DNA of 64,000 nt, taken from Paramacrobiotus metropolitanus (taxonomy: Eukaryota; Tardigrada; Eutardigrada; Parachela; Macrobiotidae). The first letter of the stretch is position 1, and each line of letters opens with the position of its first letter. Shown here piece after piece: positions 29,286 through 40,185 of the stretch. Under the pieces are notes generated by a model, which had not been told where the DNA came from, searched no databases, and saw only the letters and a program-made list of their open reading frames with translations. The DNA is taken from positions 744,001-808,000 of the forward strand of contig NW_026570238.1 of the NCBI RefSeq assembly GCF_019649055.1. Reading direction: 5' to 3'. Made by a program: the position numbers and the translations under genes.

Positions 29286-29889
29286 GATATTTGCTTCAAA
29301 ACTGCAAAGTGACTGCGTTAAATGGTTTATACGGAATTTATTTGGTTAATAATCAAAACGCATTGATTGGCACATCGGTATTATTTCGCTAGAGATGTTG
29401 CTTTGAGTTTGTTTTGCGTTATTTGTCGGCTTAGATGCTTTATAGTTTATATCATGTTAATTTAAATTTGCCTGTCTTTGGTTAATCTCACGTTCGCTTT
29501 GCTTTGACTGTGTTGTAACTGCTATTCTCGCTGATAAAATATTGCTGCTTTGGCAGTAAGGTGGTGGAATTAAAATAAAGTCTAGAGACGATTTGATAGG
29601 TTAATGCAGTGCAATGCAGAAGATTTTTATCGACATTGCTTGATCGCCTTGTCCGGCCGTATCTATGGAACCGATCCAAATAAAAATGGTATGTCATGTC
29701 TTATGTGGAGCTCGTACCACAATAAGACGATGCGTACAGCTCTGTTTATGTGTTTTATTTACCTACTGTACAAAAGTATGGTAATACTTTTACTCGTAAT
29801 GTAAGCGCTAAACAAATGGTTCGACCGCGGTGGTGTGGTGCCGCAATATATAATGAACTGAAAGAACTTCCTCTGCGTAATTTTTTTGA
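29286..29889. other. Intergenic region downstream of UGP2
   Basis: This is a 604-bp AT-rich tandem interval holding the UGP2 3' UTR (with an AATAAAG-like signal near 29573) and the upstream region of the J-protein gene. I see no other gene. Confidence 0.45.
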
Positions 29890-32305
29890 ATGTCTGTTGC
29901 CACATCCGAATCTTCAGACCCAATCCTAGCAGGATCAGATCTGGATATCGCTTTTTCACTCAAAAATGAAAGGATTCTTAAAAAGGATCGGGCACATCGC
30001 AGCAGACCGCCACAATGTGGAGCGGAAGTGGTCACCAACCTGCCAGATTACTATGACCTTTTAGGTGTCGACAGGTCTGCAACCCACCAGCAGGTGAACA
30101 ATGCTTACCGTTACTGTGCAAAAACATTGTACTCCGAAGCAGAGAAGTCTAATGGTGCAGAAGAACGAGAGAAAGTATTGGTCAAATTATCCAGACTAAA
30201 TGACGCGTACGAAGTCTTAGGCAACTCCAAGTCGCGGACTATTTACGACTATTACGGTGCGAATTAAAAATATATTCAGTAAATAATACACTGTACAGTA
30301 TTTCAAAAAATTAGCAACAAATGCTAACTTTAATTACATGGATGTTCAGATTTCGAATAAGTATATGTATGTACTGTAGTTTGGCTGAAACGACTATAAG
30401 TATGCAGTTATATTTTACTATGAAATTGAGCTTACAATTGAGTCATACGACCGTGCCAGCGTTAATAAACCGCAAAAATGTCTTTGAATAAGGCGACAAT
30501 GCTGTTGTGCAGTATTTAAATACCTATGAGGCTATAACAAAAAATCTTAACTTTTAATAACTATCACATGTAAGTAAAAAACTGGGTATTAAGAACCTTG
30601 AGTACTGAGGCTATGACTATTAATAACCACTTCTGTTTCAAGTTTAATTTTTATTGCTGCACTACAGACTGTGTGAGCACAATTTTTTTTAGGTCCACAA
30701 GCAACAAGGAACGGATTCATCAACAAGTCATTCGATTTCCGCGAAGGCCTGTACAGTCGACAGAACAAAGAAGATCCCGTCAGATTTTTCCAAAATTTTG
30801 CGCACTTGGAGAGCGGAATTCCTAAAGTTAGATGCTGCTCCGCAAATTTAATTTTAATACATTTTTAAAGCAAATAATCAGATAGCCGCTATTTGACTGG
30901 TACACCGGTTTGAGTTTAAGTTTTTTGAACTTATTTACCCACGTCATATTTCTTTTTCTACCAGATGTCTGTAATAAGCCGGTTTCATAACATAGCACTT
31001 GCACATGAATATTAGGCTATGGAATACCAGAAAGCAGTACAGTAGTATTAATTACTAGAACTACATTAAAGTTATTAGGAATATGCCAGCTGCGAAAGTT
31101 TTAAGGAAGTGGTCAGCATGTGAAGGCACTTTTTAGTATGATTCTATTGTTCCAGATATTAAACGATGCAGTTTATCTGCGAAATTTACTGAAAGCTCGC
31201 GAGGAAGATTTAATACCGCCGGCACCGGAAACTGAAGTTCGAAAAGTTCGCGTGACCTTGGAAGAGTTATACAATGGAAGAGTCAAAACCGTCGAAACAC
31301 CAGGTCACAACACGGGTTTTGTCGATTTGGTAATCCTGCCGGGATGGACACACGGAACACACATTGTGCACTCTACTCCGGAAAACAGGAGCGACTGTCG
31401 AAAGACTGCGCCGTTGGTGTTTGAGATCAACGTAGAAGACCATCCCAATTTCCGGTTACAAAATTTCGATCTTCACACCACAGTTAGTGTAAGCAAATTA
31501 TAAACAGTGCAATTTCGAAGTCGTACCATAATAAATATTAAACAGTACCCATGATATTCCAAAGGTTGTTCGTGTTCTGCAGCTACAAAATTATTCGTAT
31601 TTACGGATAAATTTTTTTCACACTGTCGGTAACTGAATACGAACTCGCGCAGCAAATTGCGAAGCACGTGTGGGAAACAACTGCATCTCGCACGTCTACA
31701 GTATCTGCAACTCTTCAATATCGATCTTAATCAATCGGCTAACCATAAGAACACCGCCACAAAATACCTTACCATTAGAAGTAAACTACAACAGTTAAAT
31801 ACATATCTATCTGTAACTGTAGATAGGCCATGATTTGGCAGTTACAGTAACTGTGTAATAATAATCCTGTATAATTAATATTAATTATGTGTTTGTGCGA
31901 TTGTCAGTTTTACAGATCAGTTTAGCTGATGCGATGGGCGTTGGTCCAGTTCAAATTCGACACCTGGATGGTCGAATGATATTGGTCAATTTAACAGAAC
32001 TAATCCATCCCGGTACCGCAAAAGTACTGATCGGCGAGGGACTGGCAAAAGATGCTGGGAAAATGACGTTTGGTGATCTTCATGTTCACTTTGATATTAT
32101 TTTTCCGGAGCATGTGGATCCCTGGCAGAAGTTGGAGTTGTGGGTGGCACTGGTAGAGTATCCTCTTCCGAAGCCACCATTACATTATGCAGTAACGCCT
32201 ATCAGTCAGGCATCGTTCGAAGCGAGAAAGCCGGTCGAAATCAAACTTCCTCAAGGTTATGGTGCAGCCGTGCAAGGAAACGAAATGGACGGAACTCACG
32301 TTTGA
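29890..32305 (+). CDS. DNAJB13-like J-domain protein with degenerate J motif
   Basis: This is a type-II-like J protein. Four exons (29890-30256, 30693-30826, 31156-31488, 31916-32305) total 1224 nt, 407 residues, and all phases agree. The J-like region reads LPDYYDLLGVDRSATHQQV and ends in LNDAYEVLGNSKSRTIYDYY. The position of the HPD triad between helices II and III reads AKTLYSEAEK, so HPD is absent. Two C-terminal substrate-binding domains follow: VRVTLEELYNGRVKT, VILPGWTHGTHI and ISLADAMGVGPVQIRHLDGR, then LIHPGTAKVLIGEGLA. These resemble DNAJB13, a radial-spoke protein of axonemes that also lacks canonical HPD. A longer N-terminal extension and a Pro-rich tail are extra. Alternatively, exon 1 could terminate on its own at 30267 as a separate J-like protein. 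Confidence 0.75.
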
Positions 32306-33078
32306 ATTCAAAAAAGTTCAGTACAAGTGTATTGAATTTAGTTTTGATATGGAAAGTTTCAATGGCTTTCGAGGATTTCTTGGAACCGCTTTCTGCAAGT
32401 AAAATATGAATATGAAACAGTTCGCTATGTATTGTACATGCTTGCTGTGTATGTGTGCCGTTATGTCTGGCTATTGAACAATGTTCAATACGTACCTACC
32501 TACAAACTTATTACAGTAATAAAACTCTTCAGCTACTAGCATTAATAATAGATGAACTTACACGTACTGACACCCACACACGGGGCCGTCTAATCACCAC
32601 TTTAGTTTTCCTTAAAGGGTGCTTTTAAAGCGTTTGGGAACTAACGGTAAGCACTCCGCTCCGATGAAAAAGTGTTGTCCAATGCAAACATACGGTACTG
32701 TTTGACACACTAGGGAAGATCATCGGCATCTGTATTTGCAGCAGCCACGTAATTACTATGATACAAACATTACCCGCATTTTTATGGCTTCGCACGCAAG
32801 ATGACTTGCTCAGTCTAGATATAATTATAGGATTTTGAGTCTGAGTCATATGTATGGTTTGGGAAATGATTCGCACGGGTTTGCAAAAAAACAATTCACG
32901 TGCAAAATTCGCACATATATATATGGCTCACAGGCAGCATATATACATCGACCTCATCCATGCAGATTATCTCGTAAGACTGAAGTTTGAGCTACACTGC
33001 TGCTTTCCAGAAAGAGACGGGCCTATAGGATAACTGATTCGATAAATTAATTAGGATTCTTATCCGACAGGAGCAACC
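32306..33078. promoter_or_regulatory. Upstream region of calponin-type gene 1
   Basis: This 773-bp interval contains an alternating tatatatatatgg stretch near 32911-32925, which could act as a TATA or CArG-like element for the muscle-type gene starting at 33079. This is a motif resemblance only. I do not call the minus-strand frame at 32625-32894, which has no family resemblance. Confidence 0.3.
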
Positions 33079-34345
33079 ATGGGTCGACATGTAAGTCTCG
33101 TACAATCTATTAGATCTCCCAAAGGTCACGCAGCAGTCTCGCGATGTCTAACTGGTAGTTGATACAACAGCGTTATATTAATTTGCAGGTTTTTTTTATT
33201 TTTAGCAAGCACTGAAACGCAATCAGGCAGACGAACAAGCCGCTTTGCAATGGGTATTCGCTATTTTGGGCGAACCCGCACCACAGGGAGATTTCGAAGC
33301 AATATTGAAGGACGGTAATGTTCTTTGCAGGTAAGACACTTCATTAAGAAATTTCTTGATACAGTACTTCTACAATCAATCCAACAAAATTGAAAAAGCT
33401 TTTAGAGTAGTAGTTTTACACTCATATAAACTGTAAGTTTAATATAACAGTGATTTCAAACGTTTCTTGATCGGTAATGATCTGGCTGGTCTATTTAAGC
33501 AATGCTTTACTCTCTGCTTTAGTTTTTAAAATTACAGATTTATGCAAAAAATTCGACCCGAGCTGATTACCAAGTACAAACCATCTGAACAAGGCGCGAA
33601 GCAACGCGAAAACATTAGCCTATTCAACAAAGCTTGCGAGCAGATGGGAGTGCCGGAAACCGGTTAGTATCTACAGTATTTACAGTAGATTAGCAGTTTT
33701 ACCGTAATACAGACCTCTACGCTCTTTTGATAACAAAGTGCTTGAACGGCTAAGATTTTCATAATTAGTTTTAAAAATCGTTAGATAGATTTAAATCAAC
33801 ATGTTTCATTTAATTTGTGCTTGCTTACAGACCTTTTCCAGACGATTGACCTTTTCGAAGGTAAAGACCCGGCTGCCGTGGCTAATACTTTATCTCGGCT
33901 TGGAGGAATAGTAAGTGAACTGAACGCAAAAGTGAATTCCTTTAATAGCGCAATGTATAAATTGTAATCTAATTTCTTATTACAGTAAAGACATGCTTTT
34001 ATTGCTTGTTTAAAAAATTCATACGATTTGTTAACCTACAATTTCCAGAGCTACGAGTAGTTCAACGCCTTTAAATTCACCGCAGTTGTAAACATATCGG
34101 TAACAGTCCCGTTCATTAATTAATTCTGATGTTTATAGTAAAAAGTAAGTTCAATTCTACCTGCAAATTTTCTGAAAATATTTTTAGCACTTTCATTGAC
34201 CTTTGATCGTTTTTCTGTAACGTTTTCTTTGTCATAGTTGCAAAAGACCAGACCAGATTTGCCACCTCATGGACCCAAGCTCAGTGAACAGCAAGAAAGG
34301 CAGTTTACGACGGAACAGTTAGCGCCTGGCAAAATGTTCTATTGA
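33079..34345 (+). CDS. Calponin-homology muscle-type protein, copy 1 (truncated Mp20/transgelin-like)
   Basis: This is a single calponin-homology domain protein of the Mp20/transgelin group, expected to bind actin in muscle. Five exons (33079-33090, 33206-33330, 33538-33662, 33831-33910, 34238-34345) total 450 nt, 149 residues. The first exon is only 12 nt (MGRH). CH-domain signatures are QWVFAILGEP, LKDGNVLCRFMQKIRP, KQRENISLFNKACEQMGV and DLFQTIDLFEGKDPAAV. The protein stops after EQLAPGKMFY, just where relatives continue into the calponin-like repeat. That repeat is therefore missing, and the N-terminal helix before the CH domain is also short. The tandem copy lies at 35732. An AATAAATAAAAA polyadenylation-type signal follows at about 34550. 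Confidence 0.88.
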
Positions 34346-35731
34346 CATTGCGATGCCTTTAGCTTTGTGTTTTGCTAGTCTAAACCAGACTTACTTACAC
34401 ACGCTTGATCTATTTTTGATCATCCCAGCCATTTTTGGACAGTTGCTTTTAGTTGGTAAACAGATGCGCTTCCGCTGCTGTCAGAAGGCGTATGTGACGT
34501 GTTTTTTGACATGCATCCTTCGTGACACACTACCGTAGGCATATGGCAAAAATAAATAAAAACCATTTATATCTAAAACAACAAAAAAAATGTCAAGGGA
34601 CTATAGATATATTTTAAATATAATGTGTGTGTGAAAAATTATAAGCAAACAACGATTCGGCAAAGTTCGCTGGAGTTTAAGTTAGTATAATATACGGACT
34701 AGTCTGCACAGCGAATCTGACTCGGAACGGTAAACAGTTAGGAACGATTAATAGACGCAATTGTACAGTACATCTAGGAACGATTAATATGATGTCCCTA
34801 TGTACTATGATGTAATCCTCCAATGTAATTTGCCGGTCAATATGTATTTAAACCTCTATAGATACATATAATGTAAAAGACAATTGTTTATGCTTTCTGT
34901 GTCTTGTCTACCAACAGTTCTTCTAGAAAATGAAGACACAACAATAGTATATTTTTATTAATTACCGATTTATCGTAATAACTGCAATCACAGACACATA
35001 TTGTACATCTAGGAACGGCAAAAAATTTATTATGGTTGAGAAAACCCAGCTGTTAAATTACTATGCTAAAACGTTTATAACTGCGTCAAAAATGATTTAG
35101 AGCGCTAACTAAGCTCCATTTAGGTTCTAAATATAATGCTAACAAACGTCGTAACTAGTCTGCTCAAAGAAATCGGATACAGGCGTATGTGCGGTGCAGC
35201 GGATTGGAGCGGTTGCATCCTCAGTGCCGGAAGCATAATTATTCATGAATACACTTTGGTTTTACACATTACTAATTCAAAATCGTTACTCATGAAGTAT
35301 CACCATCGCAATCATCAGTTGACTGATTCAGACATTTGCACTTCGACAACATTTTTTGTTTTTGGTTTTGCCAGCGACACTAGTACACTAGCGTCTTTTA
35401 GTCGCAACAACTCGGCACTGTTTGGACCGGGAATATAAGCTGTGCATGCCTATTACGTTAGATATTTGCAGAACATCGTATAATAATATTAGCCGGTAAG
35501 CGAATGAACAATAATTAATCTTTGTGCTTATATGTACATATCTAAATCGTGATTCATAACAGTATAGGTAGCTGTGTTACGTATCGTTGACCCTCTGTAA
35601 CGACAATATAAAACAGATAAATTTTGGATTTGCTGATCCATATGCCTAACGCTTTGGTCATTTGCAGGTTTAAGTTGTCTGACTGTCTGCTGCTTGACGA
35701 TAATATTGCATCGTAATACTGCAGGATAAAC
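34346..35731. other. Intergenic region between the calponin-type copies
   Basis: This 1386-bp AT-rich interval contains a 15-bp word (taggaacgattaata) at 34739-34753 and 34775-34789, with a related version near 35006. A 24-bp segment at 35113-35136 recurs at 36399-36422 inside an intron of copy 2. A TATAAAAC sequence at 35607-35614, 118 bp before the copy 2 start codon, is a plausible TATA box. No gene is seen. Confidence 0.5.
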
Positions 35732-36422
35732 ATGGGTCGTGGGGTAAGTTGCCAAATCATATAATGTCATTTTTAATGGGCAGTGTACTAATATATGCGC
35801 AATGTACATGCTGCGTCAGAAAATTCTAGAGTACGTGTGCAATTAAAACAAACCTTTCATATCAAACAACTATAAATGCTGCATGCTTTGTTATAGTTCG
35901 GACCGCAAAGAAATCACGAAGACGAACAGACTGCCTTGCAGTGGGTCTTTAGTATCCTAGGCGAACCAGTTCCGCAAGGGAATTTTGATGATATTCTGCG
36001 AGATGGAAATGTTTTGTGCCGGTAAGTAGCGGAATCACATCCGGCAGAAGATGTTTAACAGCAAATTTATCAGGAAAAACTGACAGCCACATATTCATGG
36101 TAACACGGGTGTAGTGTTTAGCGTGTCATGCAGTCACTTTTTTGTACTGGATTGACAATTTGCTAATACTTTAATAACGATAATTTCGAACGGTTTGGTC
36201 TGTGACCTTTCAGTAATGCACCGTATGTAGTGTTCCATTTGGAACTGGAGCACTGTTAGATACCGGAATCAGACGCTTTAGCTGTTTTCGTGCTTACCAT
36301 TAGCGGTTTTTGTTAGTTATACCTATATGGACTGCGACCAGTATGTCGATTACGATTTACTGGCTACGATTCAATTATACGATACACGATTTTCATAGGC
36401 TCCATTTAGGTTCTAAATATAA
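35113..36422 (+). repeat. 24-bp direct repeat pair (intergenic and intronic)
   Basis: The segment at 35113-35136 (starting gctccatttaggttct) is repeated exactly at 36399-36422. The following ctaacaaa also matches after two differing bases. One copy is upstream of calponin copy 2 and the other is in its second intron. Confidence 0.85.
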
Positions 36423-37062
36423 CCCTAACAAAAGCTGGCATTATTAGCATTTAGCAAACGTTCGTTTATTTAAAAGTACATTACTATTACTACTCTACCA
36501 GTATTACCTCATCAGGCCCTGATGAAAATTTAGAAGCCTCGTTCGACGTTTTGTTGGTACATGCAGTATAAGTAATTAAAATTAAATTCGAGAATTCTTT
36601 GCATCATTTTTGGGTTTTTGGTGCAATGTTGCGTTGTAATTGTTCAGCTTCATGCAAAGGATTCGGCCGGACCTGATGACGAAGTACAAACCAAGCGATC
36701 AGCCGGCTAAACAACGAGAAAATATTGGACTGTTTACGGAAGCGTGCGTCCAGATTGGTGTTCCTGGAACAGATCTGTTTCAGACAATCGATCTTCAAGA
36801 GCGCAAAGACCCATCGGCTGTGGCTCATTGCTTAGCACGTCTTGGAGGAGTGGTACGCGTCGAACGAGTTCAGCTATACTTCTAGCTAAATTACAATATG
36901 ATAATGTTAGCGTGCGGTCGAAATAACTCACGGTCAGCTTATGTACAATGTAAATTGACTAACTTAAGTTTTAATTAATTAATAATTTTGCAGCTCCAGA
37001 GAGTGCGCCCAGATCTACCACCACACGGACCGCGACTGGCAACACAAACGCATGCGTTCTGA
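35732..37062 (+). CDS. Calponin-homology muscle-type protein, copy 2
   Basis: This is the tandem paralogue of the gene at 33079. Four exons (35732-35743, 35897-36021, 36648-36852, 36994-37062) total 411 nt, 136 residues. The 12-nt first exon encodes MGRG. The CH domain matches copy 1 closely: QWVFSILGEPVPQGNFDD, LRDGNVLCRFMQRIRP, KQRENIGLFTEACVQIGV and DLFQTIDL. Exon 3 is exactly the sum of copy 1 exons 3 and 4 (205 = 125 + 80 nt), so one copy gained or lost the intron at GVPxT/DLFQ. The tail after LPPHGPRL is even shorter than in copy 1 (ATQTHAF) and has no calponin repeat. Actin binding is expected from the family but not shown. Confidence 0.88.
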
Positions 37063-37283
37063 AACTTGAAGCTGTTCTAAGAAACCTTGTAAATTGTCAA
37101 CGTTCTAAACTCAGTATAGTATGTAACCGTAACGTTTTTCAAAAAGTCGGAACATATCCATGAAAACGGGAGTAAGTATTTCTTAATTAGTAAGCTTTCA
37201 TTAATATGGAATATCACAATTAGTCTAAGCTCACAAGCACATTTTATTTCTCTGTTAACCTAAAACTGTCGCAAATTGCCTGA

Positions 37284-38176
37284 TTAAAAATCATCGTCCC
37301 AGCGCCAATAATGATGAACAAGGTCAAATACGGAAAGAGAAAACACATGATGACAAGTAAATAAAAGCACAGATGTGATTTTAATAATAAGTACGAATGT
37401 CATAAAAACAGCAACGCAAAAAATTTGTCCAAGGCTGGGAATACTTAGGTACTGCATTTCGAAAAAAATAAAAAAACAGTTATAAAGTACGGTCATCTTG
37501 AAAACAAAACTGGTTTCACTAGCATTACCTCAATATGCGCAATCGTCGACCGGCCCGAATTCAACAGTTTGTTTCCATCCGTATCTTCAATTCTCATCTG
37601 TTTTTCGATCCATTTCTCCGATCCTTTGACGATGTCTTCGTCGCTGTCATAATCGCTCTCACCATTTCCAACCGCTCGACTGGGCCTCAGGATCGGCGTA
37701 CGGATGTGCATTTTTATCAACACTCGCAGCGCCTTCAGTTCTCCATAGGACATGATACGAATGACGTCCCTTCGCATGCTATCGAATCGCAGTTCCGGAG
37801 AAAAGGGCACTGCCGTCGCCCGCAAAACATTATCAATATCTCCAAAATCTACGGGTCTGACGGGTTTCAGAAGCAATTCCACCATTAAAGTAACAGGAAT
37901 ACAATGCGTTGACTTTCCATCTTGTAATCGACGACTCTTTAAAGCATGTAGATATGCGGCCACAATCTGCAGTCGACGATACAAAGTCTTTTTCATAAAC
38001 CATAAGCCTTCGGGAAGAAGACGCACGCGCTCTTCCAGATAGTAGTGCTTCCACTGCAGATTGGCTTCGGCGTCTTCTAATAGGCGTTCCAGAACAAGAT
38101 CTTCGGATTTCGCCTGTTTTGGCGTACGGACAATGGAAACATGGATAATGATCCAGTCAGTCAGCTCGGGCTTCAT
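37284..38176 (-). CDS. Unrecognised protein with C-terminal membrane segment
   Basis: Two exons on the minus strand (38176 to about 37530, then about 37463-37284) join as HIE + YLSIPSLGQ. The N-terminal part, from MKPELTDWIIIHVSIV, is a mixed alpha/beta-looking region with LEERVRLLPEGLWFMKKTLYR and MVELLLKPVRPVDFGDIDNV. A Ser/Asp-rich acidic stretch (GNGESDYDSDEDIV) precedes the C-terminal exon. That exon encodes a strongly hydrophobic segment (FCVAVFMTFVLIIKITSVLL) and ends in HHYWRWDDDF. The layout suggests a tail-proximal membrane anchor with the bulk on one side. I do not recognise a family. The gene lies downstream of PTRH2 on the same strand, 403 bp away, and converges with calponin copy 2. 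Confidence 0.6.
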
Positions 38177-38579
38177 TTTGCCAACAAGCTAAAAAGTATC
38201 CAAATTCAGTTGTCGCAGTGCAATTAATCTTACTCACGCATATACGTCATGCTAGGAGGACTGCTCGTATTACAAAACAACAAATTTCTCCAAGGTAACA
38301 ACAAACAAAAACCAACAAGCCCTACCAAAACCGTCTCCCACTGGAAACCGAGATTTTTAGCAAAGAAACCACTCACTAACAATGAATTACTAGTAGTTTA
38401 GTCAAACTTTTAAAATTGATTTTTAGATATTGATTGATTGATTGTTTATTGAGTAGCCAAGCCGGGTACAATTCGGCATTCTCACATATTTCTTAAGTTT
38501 AATACAGTCTTATGTAGTTTTCACAAAAAATTCACAAAAAAAGCAGGTACAAGCCGCGCACCAATAATATACCGTCTGT
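38177..38579. other. Intergenic region between the membrane-anchored protein and PTRH2
   Basis: This is 403 bp. It includes a short gatt-rich run at about 38430-38450 and the likely PTRH2 3' UTR. I see no gene. Confidence 0.45.
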
Positions 38580-39197
38580 TCATAGCAGTTTCAGGGATCG
38601 AGTAACGGTGTCGATCTTCTGCACTTCTGCTGGTCCGACAGCCAAGACAGTGGACGTTCCCGCTGCCAGTTCCGTACGACCAGCGTCGTGCACCAAAAAT
38701 GCATTTAACCCGCTGGCCTTGCAAGTAGCTTCGATATCGTTCAAATGTTTGGCATCACGTCCTCGCAGCACCACTTTAGCTTGTCCGGTACTCAGCCATA
38801 GCTGTAAAATCGCACGATCAGCGTTAAAATTTTCCACGGCCCCAACTGCGGCGTGGGCGCAATGAGCTGCTAATTTTCCTCTTGACATATCCAGATCGCC
38901 ACGAGCCACCAGGACGAGTTTAGTTTGCGGCACCTGAACAACAACTATTATCACGCACAGTTGGCCATTGGAAAGCAAGGTACAGGCGTACAGCTATCGT
39001 TATCAAAGAAAGAAACTCACATTTCCATGCGCAGCTGCATAATTCGCAACTGTACGGATTTTCCGAAATACAGACGACCCGGTTCTTCCCCGCAGAATCC
39101 AGCCAAGCGCGAAACCCAAACAAGCTCCCGATGCTAGCCACATGTTAGAAGAGCTCAATATTCCATTGCTTCCCTGCGAATCCTTCGCGTCGCCCAT
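38580..39197 (-). CDS. PTRH2: Peptidyl-tRNA hydrolase 2, mitochondrial
   Basis: PTRH2 (Bit1) cleaves the ester bond of prematurely released peptidyl-tRNA and sits on mitochondria through its N-terminal anchor. Exon 1 (from 39197) encodes MGDAKDSQ and a hydrophobic segment, MWLASGACLGFALGWILRG, which fits the anchor, and ends ANYAAAHGN. Exon 2 starts at about 38934 with VPQTKLVLVARGDLDMSRGK. It contains the Pth2 signature MSRGKLAAHCAHAAVGAV with the catalytic Lys/His region, LWLSTGQAKVVLRG and the closing DAGRTELAAGTSTVLAVGP. The total, about 175 residues, agrees with the family. Both exons join in phase 0. Confidence 0.93.
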
Positions 39198-40185
39198 AAT
39201 TCCTTTCGCGAATGTTACGCTGTGTGGGATAAGTTCTGAAGTTCAAAAGTCAGTAACGATAAGATCATAACAACCATAAGTTTATCGCAAAACTAGCAGG
39301 CATAGGCTGTATAGCAGTAGGAGCTGCTGCTAGCCAGTAGAAACTGACCGTGGCACTGACTAATATTGACTCGTATTGAAGGTTTTTCTGAAATCGCCAC
39401 CTGTAGCGGACAAAGCATTTTTACTTCAACGTTATGCTGATCCTCCAACGCGCACCAACAACCTAAACGTAACACTATCATGGTTGTAACGGGTTGTTCT
39501 GCCAAAAAAAGGATCAAAAAAGTGCCCTAATCCTACGATATATATTTGCTGAAAGATTAAATTAGCCATTAGGTAAGTTACATTTATCGTCTTTGTGAAG
39601 TGTTTTGTTTTTATGACTTAGGCACTTATCATCAATAATAATCGCTACCTGGTGCGTGCTAACCACACCGAGCGTACGAAGCCACGGAAGTGGTCAAGTG
39701 GCTGCTGATGTTATCGTTTATCCCCTTGGTAGAAGTTCGGCCCGGCGCTTCCACGGAGAAATACCGCTACAGCTGTGATAGTTCTTACCTCGAAGCTGCA
39801 AGTGAAATGTGGATGGGGATCGTAAATCGGACGATTTGATTGTTCTGGGTTTCAAAGTTCGAACAGGGAATCGTTGCTTTCAAAGTAAGTACCCTATAGA
39901 AGTGATTAAATAGAGCTTTGACATCAGCGTGGAATTGGATGCACTTCCCAGAACGTGCTTACACTTTTACGGTTATAAACTTATACCATTTCACTCTTAT
40001 AGATATTCCGAACTTTGGTACGTGTATTCGTGTCTCTGCAGTCCTGGTTAATGAGAAATCAGCTTAATTTCTATTCGTGACGGTCGTTTTGTTATGCAGA
40101 AAAAATCTCGATCTCGTTTTGTTATGGGTAAAATCTCGATCCATGTCTTAAATTCTGTTTTACTGTTGCAGAGAAGATCGCCAGC
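39198..40185. promoter_or_regulatory. Divergent promoter region, PTRH2 / PM20D2-like copy 1
   Basis: This is a 988-bp head-to-head interval. It includes a duplicated tctcgttttgttatg-like phrase at about 40082-40130 just before the peptidase start. Short open frames here (for example 39293-39517, minus) show no resemblance to known families. The exact promoters cannot be placed. Confidence 0.35.

Noticed and set aside
34353-34538. Short plus-strand frame after calponin copy 1, considered as the missing calponin repeat
   Set aside because: The translation is hydrophobic and lacks the GLQMG-type calponin repeat, and the preceding exon has its own stop.
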